DNA of 64,000 bases. It comes from Gracilaria domingensis (lineage: Eukaryota > Rhodophyta > Florideophyceae > Gracilariales > Gracilariaceae). The DNA lies in assembly GCA_022539475.1 (NCBI GenBank), contig VCMS01000187.1:1-64000 (forward strand). The letters run 5' to 3'. Below are positions 23,731 through 31,523 of the stretch, one piece after another. A program made the translations under genes and the position numbers. The notes beneath the pieces are model-generated. The model searched no databases. It saw only the letters and a list, made by a program, of their open reading frames with translations, and was not told the origin of the DNA. Numbering within the stretch: position 1 is the first letter of the stretch; each line of letters begins with the position of its first letter.

Positions 23731-24660
23731 TCAAATCCCTCCCATCCTTCTCTCCTCCTGTCCCCTCAGATTCCCCTTCGCAGTCCGCGCTACCTCCGCC
23801 GCACTCCTAAACCCAGTCACCACCGGAGCTCCCACTCCCTCCCGCGCCACCTCCTCCTCCACCTTCTTCATCTCCTTACGCCTCTTCTTCAGACGGCTCT
23901 TCCCATCCCCAACCCCACCACCCTTTGTCTTCGGTGTCACAGGAGACCCCTTCTGCACCGCCACCCTTCCCACACTTCCCTTCTCCGTCTTTCCCTCCAC
24001 ACCTCCTTTCACCGTCTCCTCTTCCACCAATCTTTGTCTCTTGCACAGCTCCTTCACCTCCTTCTCCAGCACGTCCAACCTCTCGTTCAGAACCCTATTC
24101 TCCTCCCGCAACTCTCCAACCTCCCTTCCCGCACACTCCACTATCCCATACACATGATTTCTCATCTCCACTCCCAATACCGACAACGAATTCCGCAGGC
24201 TCGAAATCGCCTCAACCGAAACACCACTACCACCCCCACTCAGCACCACACCGCCCATTTCCGTTACAATCTCCACAATTCCATCGTCCAGTTGCTCCTT
24301 CATCACCAACCCCAACATCCCCACCCTCGCCTTCATCTCCCCCACAAACCGCATCTCCCTGTCACCCTCTCCGCCCCCACTCTCTATCTGGTCTCCAACC
24401 TCTAACTGACTCAGATGCACCGCACCCCTTCTCTCCATTGCGACCCCCTCCACCTCCAATTCTACCCCCTTCTCCACCTCATCACCATCCCCTCTCCTCG
24501 CCTCACACTTCTTTCCTTCATCAGCCACTTCCTTCTTCTGCGACATCCGACCAGCCGCCGTAATCACGTCCTCTTCCCGCTTTGGTGACGGCGTCTGCGG
24601 TACCTCCTTCCCCTCCAACAGCACCCACAGCTCCTCATCCTTCACGTATCCGTTCGACAT
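23731..24660 (-). CDS. Coiled-coil Lys/Glu-rich protein, open copy
   Basis: 309 residues from the Met at 24660; the frame is open a further 32 codons upstream. The N-terminal half is acidic and low-complexity with a TPSPKRE motif. The middle (about residues 165-215) has leucine heptads around REENRVLNERLDVLEKEVKE, a strong coiled coil. The C-terminal part is basic, with KSRLKKRRKEMKK that may be a nuclear signal. I do not recognise the family; it could be the first ORF of a retroelement or a host protein. It is interrupted in the left arm, and the strict codon conservation of the coiled coil between arms argues that it was once translated. Confidence 0.55.
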   Translation of the reverse strand: MSNGYVKDEELWVLLEGKEVPQTPSPKREEDVITAAGRMSQKKEVADEGKKCEARRGDGDEVEKGVELEVEGVAMERRGAVHLSQLEVGDQIESGGGEGDREMRFVGEMKARVGMLGLVMKEQLDDGIVEIVTEMGGVVLSGGGSGVSVEAISSLRNSLSVLGVEMRNHVYGIVECAGREVGELREENRVLNERLDVLEKEVKELCKRQRLVEEETVKGGVEGKTEKGSVGRVAVQKGSPVTPKTKGGGVGDGKSRLKKRRKEMKKVEEEVAREGVGAPVVTGFRSAAEVARTAKGNLRGQEERRMGGI

Positions 24661-24904
24661 CTTCAGAAGAAGAAGTAGTAGTTGGATCGAAGTTTCCGCT
24701 GCGATACAGTGCAATCGAGCTAAACTGTCCTGTCCACCCCCACTGTCCAACCACACGGGCTATATCCAGCACCATGATTGTCCCTGTTTCCCTCATCCCA
24801 TTTCCCGCCAAAACATCTACTGTACACCTTCGCGCCTTCCACTACTTAAGCGCCATCTCTCTGTCTCCTCTTCGCGCTCACATAATCCCCACCCACCTCG
24901 CCTC

Positions 24905-25225
24905 GACCGGCGATATTTTTCTCTTCCACCATAACCTCACTCGATGGTTATAGCAAAACAGGAAGATATTGCCAGTGGAGGCAAGCTAGGGACTAGTGAT
25001 TGCACTTAGAGTTGCTCACCCTCTGTCTCGACTGGGGGCATGTTCTTCTTCCGTCACATCCTTTGTGGGTTGTGACAAAAAAAGAATATGTCACCACTCG
25101 ACACAGGATGGGTAACAATGATAGCACGTAGAGTAGTTCATCCTCCCTCTCAGCTTCCACTGGGGATATATTGATGTTGTCTCACATCCTTTCCCGGTTG
25201 TGATACAAGAGAAATACATCTCCAA
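24905..25225. repeat. About 125-base tandem repeat (right arm)
   Basis: Reverse-complement counterpart of 2811-3125, lying between the coiled-coil ORF and the epimerase fragment. Unit order and internal hairpin potential are the same. Confidence 0.6.
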
Positions 25226-25299
25226 TGGACACGGAGAATATAGTCGTGATAAAACGTAAAGGTAACAATGTAATAAACAATAAATTTATGCTACTATCT

Positions 25300-25605
25300 C
25301 TAACAAACCTTTCGAAAACCAGCTATGACATGAGCTGGGTTACTCGAGCCAAAGATGGCAGATCCTGCAACTGAAATGTTTGCACCGGCCTTCACTACTC
25401 CTTTCACAGTACTCAGTCCAATACCTCCATCCACCTCTATCCCTATTCTTGGGTACAACTTCCTTGCATGTCGCACCTTATCCAGAACACCCTCCATAAA
25501 CGCCTGTCCTCCAAACCCTGGCTCCACCGTCATCAACAATAACATGTCTACAACTCCTTCCTTCATAAGTGCTTCTACGACCTTTATAGACGTATTCGGG
25601 CGCAA
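25300..25605 (-). pseudogene. rpe: Ribulose-phosphate 3-epimerase, C-terminal half (right copy)
   Basis: It carries the same features as the left copy: EPGFGGQAF, EVDGGIG and VAGSAIFG. Just upstream the sequence can be read as KDGVGLRPNTSIKV, the epimerase segment before it, but this is preceded by a stop unless one base in a run of four A is skipped. The first half of the barrel with its catalytic residues is absent. Promoter and start of the reductase-like gene lie where the missing half should be. Confidence 0.8.
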
Positions 25606-26017
25606 TCCAACTCCATCCTTTTAATTATGGCAATCCGATTGAAGCTATAAAACCCGTTCACCTCATTTATGAAGCCAAAATGGCTCCTTTCATCCTGTAT
25701 TCAAGCTCCCCGTAACTCGTACTTTACAACTACTTTACAACTCAGGTTCGAAATCAGTTTCATTCATGGCACACTTTTTACTCTTCCACCTACCTTTCAT
25801 AAAAGATCATCACACTTTGTGGCTTGTCGTCTCATACAAGGCCTATCATTCATTCAGTACAATCACATATCATACATTTCGCTCACTTTCACAAAGTGAA
25901 CCATGTTCCCGTTCTGCGCTTCCCAACCGTTTGTACTTACGTATTACTCTTTACCCCAGCAGTTCTCCGCCCCATCTTCCCTTTTTATCGTCACACAAAA
26001 ACAATCAAACACTTGCA

Positions 26018-26920
26018 ATGAACTCCCAGTCCGACATGCCTCCCACTCCGCCTCCGAGTCCCAGATACTCTGACGTCCCTCAGGCCTCATCTCCCGCCCG
26101 AACGACTCGGGCCGTTATTGTTGGAAGGGGGCGTATAGGTACCATGCTGGCGAACGAAGAAGATACGGTCATTTCCGCACACGAATTCTGCAGCATGGCT
26201 GCTACCTCTCATCTTTCTGATGTACCGATACTAGTTTGTGGAAGAACGAACACCCTGGAGACCGTAATTCAGGCTTGCCCTTATTCGCTCAGAGAGAATC
26301 TCGTTTTCTTTCAGAATGGAGACATCATACCATTGCTTTCGAAGCTCGGTGTGGACAAATGTTCAAAAGTTGTCCTATACGTTGGTGTCCCCTCAAGAAA
26401 CGCAGCTCCGCAGGATGGTGTCACTCCTCAAAGTCCGGATGGTCTCACTGTCGCAACAGGAAAGTGGGCCTCCAACGTTGCAGACAGGTTTAGGTCTATG
26501 GGTCTCACTTGCGCGGTTGTCGACGAAGACACATTTCTCGTAAGCTATTATGAGAAGCTCGTGTGGCTATCAGCGTTCAACATCGTCGGGGCCTCAAGAG
26601 GTTTCATTCCTATGGACGTAGTCGCTACGGAGTGCAGTACGGTTGTGCTCACAATAATGAAAGAGCTGTTGAAGATAGTTTCGCTTAAGACAGGTACTAC
26701 TTTCAACCTGGAAGAGACCGTTGGGCGACTTCTTGCATATGGGAAAACTCTCGTTGGCTTCCCTACTTCTTTCTCCGACTTTCAGTTTAGGAACGCGTAC
26801 TTCTACGACTTTTCCCGCCAAGAAAGAAACATTGTAGGCGGTGACCCCGCTCCTTTTCATACAAACTACGTCAACGTTGTTAAGGAAAAGTTATCCCCCT
26901 CCCCATTCCCCCAGCTTTGA
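26018..26920 (+). CDS. Ketopantoate-reductase-like NAD(P)-dependent oxidoreductase
   Basis: 300 residues from the Met at 26018, the start conserved in the left copy; in-frame codons upstream are probably leader. A Ser/Pro-rich N-terminus leads to a Rossmann fold: AVIVGRGRIGTML holds the GxGxxG dinucleotide loop (about residues 27-39). The middle has ILVCGRTNTLE and a NLVFFQNGDI segment as in the ApbA/PanE-like family. EKLVWLSAFNIVG begins the helical C-terminal domain, which ends with a KTLVGFPTSFSDFQFRN stretch. Substrate is unknown: members of this family are often annotated as ketopantoate reductase without proof. It lies divergent from the epimerase fragment and upstream of the HAD gene, suggesting a small sugar or cofactor gene group. 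Confidence 0.65.
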   Translation: MNSQSDMPPTPPPSPRYSDVPQASSPARTTRAVIVGRGRIGTMLANEEDTVISAHEFCSMAATSHLSDVPILVCGRTNTLETVIQACPYSLRENLVFFQNGDIIPLLSKLGVDKCSKVVLYVGVPSRNAAPQDGVTPQSPDGLTVATGKWASNVADRFRSMGLTCAVVDEDTFLVSYYEKLVWLSAFNIVGASRGFIPMDVVATECSTVVLTIMKELLKIVSLKTGTTFNLEETVGRLLAYGKTLVGFPTSFSDFQFRNAYFYDFSRQERNIVGGDPAPFHTNYVNVVKEKLSPSPFPQL

Positions 26921-27546
26921 GGTTCGAACACATGACTTTTCGGTGTTGTAAACCTTTTAGAGATAGTTAAACATAAAAGTTACTTTATCGAAATGACCTG
27001 TTCCTATTACATTACTTATATTGTTCGTCCTTCTGTGGTTCAAATATGCCCCTTTAAATCCTACATCCGTTATCACTAATACTTCGCTAAGATTTTGCTA
27101 GATAGAAAATGGTCATTCCATATCATTAAAGTGCACGATACTAGTAACGAAACAGGTACAAAAATTGTGATATTTCTGAAGAACTAAGCGTTTGCATTAC
27201 TTGGGGCACCCGTATAAAGTAAGGTAAACCTTTTATGGGTTTCAACCCATAATGGAGGTTGTTTTACTCTTCTTGATTTCTAAGCTCATGTAAAGATATT
27301 TACAGTTTTCTTTACCCACTTGAACCCGTACATATAATTTATGACTAAATCATCCTTTCTTTACTTCAAATCGATGCAAAAACTTCTCCTCCTAGTAACG
27401 TTTTAAAACAGTACTACAATACCCGTATATGGTCGTTCGTAGACTCTTTTTATACTACGAAACACCTTGTGAACATCAATCACATCCTTCTCATTCGTAT
27501 ACCCACACCCATTTGCAAAACGAACCCTTTCGAAAGCTTTCAAAAC
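26921..27546. other. Intergenic spacer of the right arm
   Basis: AT-rich, matching about 360-1060 of the left arm in reverse. A short near-palindrome TGGGTTTCAACCCAT lies at about 27236-27250. No gene is seen. Confidence 0.45.
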
Positions 27547-28439
27547 ATGTATAACTCAGAAGTTAGAGCCCAAGAAGTAACTCCTCAGCAGCTGGCTAAC
27601 GAAATATTCGAAAATGGCTACGCCGTGATTAGTGATGTTGACGGTACTCTGAAAAGAGCTGGGGAGAACATTCCTGCCGAAACAGTCAAATGCATGAAGT
27701 ACATCAACGCACGCGTTGGTTTCGGAATTGCTACTGGGTGAGATATAGAGGATGCCGAGAGTTTCATGGAGCACCTGGGTGGCTACACTTTTGGCATCTC
27801 TGGAAACCAAGGCGCACGGGTGAGATTATCCAATGGTACCGAAATTGATCAGGACCTTGACAGGGAAGGCTACAAAGATGTGCAGCCGAACTTGAGAGAC
27901 TTGCACTCTCCTTAAATGAATCGCACGGACTTCACGAAGAGCGTCAACAAGCAGTGGTGAGCACTAGAAAAGACAGTGGACTCCCTAACTTCACGTACAA
28001 TGGACTGTCGAAGTGGAAAACAGAAGTTAACTCCGGTATTTCAAAAGTGTTGACATCCTTTCCGAACCTGGTTGCGTACCCTCAGGATGAAAACTGTGAT
28101 ATAGGGGACATTCGTTTCACGAAAAATAGTGGGGCGCTAGCCTTGGTTGAAAACGACCCCCAGTTCGACACACATTTAATCGTTGCTTTCGGGAATGCTT
28201 CCAATGATGGCCCTCTATATGAAATGGCAACCCTGGCAGTTCATGTGAAGGGAGAAGACCATTCAGCAGCGGTAACATATCTTGTTGATGGCGTGGAGGA
28301 CGTGCATGAGACCATCAGAAGGGTGGCAGAACTGTACGGGTACAGAAAATGCAAGTGTCAAAGGTTTAGAAATGCTCTTGGAATTTGTTTCAAGTGCTAC
28401 GATGCCTTAATACTTAGCTATGATATGAGATCTCAGTAA
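27547..28439 (+). pseudogene. TPP-like HAD phosphatase, broken copy
   Basis: It starts MYNSEVRAQEV and keeps HAD motif I as SDVDGTL with the nucleophile Asp. The match to the paralogue at 28470-29330 then meets a TGA at 27739 exactly where the paralogue has Gly (TGG-DV). Further breaks follow before a long open end at 27954-28439 with DSGLPNF-YN-LSKWK and AFGNASNDGPLYE. Trehalose-phosphatase-type HAD proteins normally have GDD-T-DE at that last place. It ends 30 bases from the stop of its convergent paralogue. Confidence 0.75.
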
Positions 28440-28469
28440 TAAAAGTGTCGTGTATATCTCAATACCCTT

Positions 28470-29330
28470 TTATGAATCTTGGTGGTTTTTATCGTGCTGC
28501 TTTTCCTCGTAGCCGTACAACAGAGCCACCAACATAATTGTCGAATGTACATCCTCCACGCTTTCGAACAGGTTGTGTACTCCACCCGGGATACAATCTT
28601 CTTTGACGTGAACGCCGTACACGCCTACCTCATGCAAAGGCCCGTCGCTCAAAGCACTTCCGAACGTCACGACGTCATCCGTATCAATAAATCTCGGTTC
28701 ATTATCCACAAGATTTTCTCCTCCGCTTCCTTTTGTGTATCGCTTGTCCACAATTTCGCAACTTTTATCGCCGGGATAGATAACAAACGCATCCATCTTC
28801 TGCAACAGGTCCCCAATAGCAGAATCCACTTCTTCTTTCCACTGCCACAGTTTGTTGTACACGAAATTGGGAAGGCCACTATCACTTCTGGTCTCCACGA
28901 ACCCCTTGTCATCATCATTCACAATACCATGCCTCCTATTCAAATCCCTTGCCAGGAACAGTAGTCCGTCAACAGTGTGGTCAAGGGTGTGATCATTGAA
29001 TGCACCCTTAATTTCCCTCTCGTCAGAGAAACGCAGGAAAGCTCCATGATTCGCCGAGACACCAAACTTATAGTCTCCGAGTCCTTCCATTTTCCCCTCC
29101 ACGTCGCCCACATCACCCCCTGTGACAAGTCCGAAACCAACACGTTCGTCAATGAACTTCATACACTTCACAACTTCTTCTGGAATTGACTCTCCTTCTC
29201 TTCTCAACGTTCCATCAACGGAACTTAATATACCGTAACCATTGGCATATATGAACTTAGACAAGGTATTTGGTGAAATTTCCGCCAAGTCTCTCTGTTC
29301 CTCTGCCATTTTTCCTGATACAGTCACCAT
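28470..29330 (-). CDS. TPP-like HAD-superfamily protein, nucleophile replaced
   Basis: 286 residues, open from Met 1 at 29330. The order of motifs fits the trehalose-6-phosphate-phosphatase branch of the HAD family: VDGTL-REGESIP, VGFGLVTGGDVGDVE, a GVSANHGAFLRF segment, a cap region, then FGSALSDGPLHEVG and a C-terminal VHVKED--GGVHNLFESVEDV. In motif I the first Asp of DxDGT, the catalytic nucleophile, is Ser (SSVDGT), and the GDD motif near the end is also changed. It may be a binding or regulatory pseudo-enzyme, or a decaying gene that is still open. No introns needed. Confidence 0.7.
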   Translation of the reverse strand: MVTVSGKMAEEQRDLAEISPNTLSKFIYANGYGILSSVDGTLRREGESIPEEVVKCMKFIDERVGFGLVTGGDVGDVEGKMEGLGDYKFGVSANHGAFLRFSDEREIKGAFNDHTLDHTVDGLLFLARDLNRRHGIVNDDDKGFVETRSDSGLPNFVYNKLWQWKEEVDSAIGDLLQKMDAFVIYPGDKSCEIVDKRYTKGSGGENLVDNEPRFIDTDDVVTFGSALSDGPLHEVGVYGVHVKEDCIPGGVHNLFESVEDVHSTIMLVALLYGYEEKQHDKNHQDS

Positions 29331-29630
29331 ACTGCCACAAGTACCGCATAGACAGGAACTGCATATACTTCTCTTAAAAGCAACCTTAAGTGCAGTTTCA
29401 GAAGTGTTAGGACGCTACATGTTCAATTGCGAATTGAATGGTGCCACCAATGATGTTAACGATACCGAGCATGTGGCATGTTGCAATTAGACGCAACTGG
29501 ACCAAAGACGTATGACATTTGTTCAATTACCAGCCTGCCGCACCTTTTCTATGTTCATATGTATAGCCTTGTAATAGTATACTACTCTTAATACTCGCAA
29601 GACACACATAATTTACTAATCATCTCATTC
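29331..29630. other. Spacer between the HAD gene and the chromatin element
   Basis: AT-rich, no ORF of note. The left terminus of the large element at 29.6-43.9 kb should lie here, but I could not identify a terminal inverted repeat by eye. Confidence 0.4.
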
Positions 29631-30971
29631 TCATCCACTTCGAGGCGCTCGCAGCCTCATTATTGGCAAATCGTCATCACTACTACTCTCGAGCACTTCG
29701 GTTCTACCGGCGTCCGCTTCCACACCAATCTCCACGACCACTTGGTCTTCGTCCATGTCAACCGCCCCACCCTCCTTATCGGACAACAGTTCATCCTCCG
29801 CCTCCTCCTCCTCGTCACCATTGACAAACGTGGGTCGGAAATCCCGCACCCGGTGAACAGCATCAGGTAGTGCGTAGCCCTCTGGTACCATGTACATGTG
29901 GTATCTAACCAGCAAATCCATAGACTCGGGCCTATCCACCTTGTCCTTCCCACTTGCTCCAGCATGTGTCACATCACCACGGCCCACGAATACAGAGTAC
30001 GGTGGGATGATTATCTTCTTCGCTGGATACACCTCCGACATCACTCGCAACTGTTGGTTGTTCATCCCCACCAGTTGATGGCTTCCAGCGCTCACCCAGA
30101 GAGGAAAGCCCTCTTTCCCAGAGGCCATTACAAAGTATCCGGGGTTGCCAGTATTCATTGTTTCCTTCGTAACCAGACCACTGAAGTCGGTGTGCAGCGT
30201 CTGGCGCTTGCACTTTCTCGTCGTCCCCAGAAATCGACCACCAGTTTTCGGAGTGTACATCTTCACAGCTTCCCTCTCATTGTCCCATAGTCCCAAAGCC
30301 GCAGCAATTGTACCCATTCGAACATCAAGTAAAGCACGCGATCTTACAACCCACCTGAGCTCCTCATTATCCTCCGGCTTCTCCACAGTACCCCAACGTG
30401 TCGACATCACTCTCCCCTCAAATGGTCCATCGCTACCGTCCTTCCATCCTTCATCATCGTTGATTATTTGAACAAACGACTTCTGTTCCTCTCCTTTCCG
30501 TATATCCGGCATCGCTCCATACTCATTCTCGAAGAAGTCCACCAACTTCCCCGACACATCTCCGAACTCCCGAACTTCTTCCAACTCCTCCCATTTAGGG
30601 ACACCATTATCCGTCGCAAAGCCATCAAGCACGCAATATCCATTCTGCCTTAGCTCAGCTTGCATTCGGGCGAAGAACATTTGCCCAAATTCGTCATGCT
30701 CCTTCGCAGCAACCCACAGCACCTCTTCATCATCCATACCTGTCGGTCGAGTACGAGGATACTGCATACCAAATGTCTCCGCCCGTAGGCGATGTTCAGC
30801 CCTTGCAGCGTGCCAAAAGACAAGATGGTGTACATCTCTGAGATTCGAGACACTTAGCAGCTCCGACCTATGTCCCTTCGGCAAGTGAATGACTCTGAGC
30901 CAGGGGTCCTTGTGCTCAATTACGTTCTTCCCTGCCATTCCTGCGGTCTCAGCCTGGCATACCCGCACCAT
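29631..30971 (-). CDS. 2-oxoglutarate/Fe(II) dioxygenase-like protein
   Basis: 446 codons are open from 30971; the next Met is residue 12 (MAGKNV). The double-stranded beta-helix ligands of the superfamily are visible: H260-T-D262 in RQTLHTDFSG, a distal H336 in GRGDVTHAG, and R356 in LLVRYH for the 2-oxoglutarate carboxylate. Spacing is as in phytanoyl-hydroxylase-like members. The C-terminus is very acidic and repeats EEEEAEDE and VVVEIGV-type runs. Substrate unknown; in this setting a base on DNA or a residue on chromatin is the natural guess. It overlaps an upstream short ORF by 52 bases in another frame, so it may be the C-terminal part of a longer ParB-dioxygenase polypeptide. Confidence 0.65.
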   Translation of the reverse strand: MVRVCQAETAGMAGKNVIEHKDPWLRVIHLPKGHRSELLSVSNLRDVHHLVFWHAARAEHRLRAETFGMQYPRTRPTGMDDEEVLWVAAKEHDEFGQMFFARMQAELRQNGYCVLDGFATDNGVPKWEELEEVREFGDVSGKLVDFFENEYGAMPDIRKGEEQKSFVQIINDDEGWKDGSDGPFEGRVMSTRWGTVEKPEDNEELRWVVRSRALLDVRMGTIAAALGLWDNEREAVKMYTPKTGGRFLGTTRKCKRQTLHTDFSGLVTKETMNTGNPGYFVMASGKEGFPLWVSAGSHQLVGMNNQQLRVMSEVYPAKKIIIPPYSVFVGRGDVTHAGASGKDKVDRPESMDLLVRYHMYMVPEGYALPDAVHRVRDFRPTFVNGDEEEEAEDELLSDKEGGAVDMDEDQVVVEIGVEADAGRTEVLESSSDDDLPIMRLRAPRSG

Positions 30972-31523
30972 GATGGGTTCAGTGGGCCATCATATGGGTC
31001 ACCTCGAACAAGTCCGTGCTCCTCAGATTCCGGAAGAGCTGTAGGTAACTCGTCATCAAATGACCCCCCACCTGTCTCTTGCTGATCGTCTGGCACAGCA
31101 TCGTTCTCGACGGTGACAACCCGTGGAACTGTCACAGAAAGAAGCTCATCGTCATCCACAAATGCAGAACTGCCTGCGTTCTCTGCATTCGCTCCCTCCC
31201 AATGCCACGAACTGAACCTTCATCGACCTTCCTCTGAGCACATGTTCATTTAGTTGAGACATCAGGTCATCCGGTGTCATGCTGTTCAGAGTAGATCTCA
31301 TCTGTTGTGTGAAAGTCTTTCTCCGTTTCTTCCTCGGCGGAGCCCGCTGTTCTTCTTCAGAGCTATCCAGAACTTCTATGGCACCTCGATTTCGGCCGTG
31401 CTCAATTTCCCTATAACTCACCTGCGCCCGTTCTCGTGCACTTCTTCGCGGCTCCCCTTCTTCACTGGCAGATGTTGCAGCAGCAGCAGCGGGAGTCCTC
31501 CTCTTCGTCACGGACTGCTTCAC
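30920..31523 (-). CDS. Basic/acidic low-complexity linker ORFs between ParB-like and dioxygenase genes
   Basis: Two short frames, 31152-31523 (123 codons, basic, with PPRKKRRKTF as a likely nuclear signal and EEGEPRRSARERAQ) and 30920-31159 (79 codons, acidic). Neither has a convincing own start. The first continues open upstream past the ParB stop in the -1 frame, across a CCGCCCCCG run. The second could be reached by a one-base change at a GGGAGGG run. They probably join the ParB-like and dioxygenase domains in one protein, by homopolymer errors in the assembly, short introns or frameshifting. Confidence 0.45.

Larger units (their letters stand above)
23262..27932. repeat. Right arm of the large inverted duplication
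   Basis: Inverted partner of 1-4727. It keeps an open reductase-like gene and an open coiled-coil ORF, where the left arm has broken ones. Order and spacing of genes are conserved and the sequences look about 90-97% alike by eye. The inner edge near 23262 is next to unrelated AT-rich and transposon-derived sequence, so the breakpoint is sharp. The 18.5-kb spacer is filled with mobile-element remains. Confidence 0.88.

Noticed and set aside
23413-24405. 330-codon plus-strand frame, proline and histidine rich, and similar minus-strand frames at 3622-4477
   Set aside because: They are antisense shadows of the coiled-coil gene; composition is extreme and no start or domain fits.
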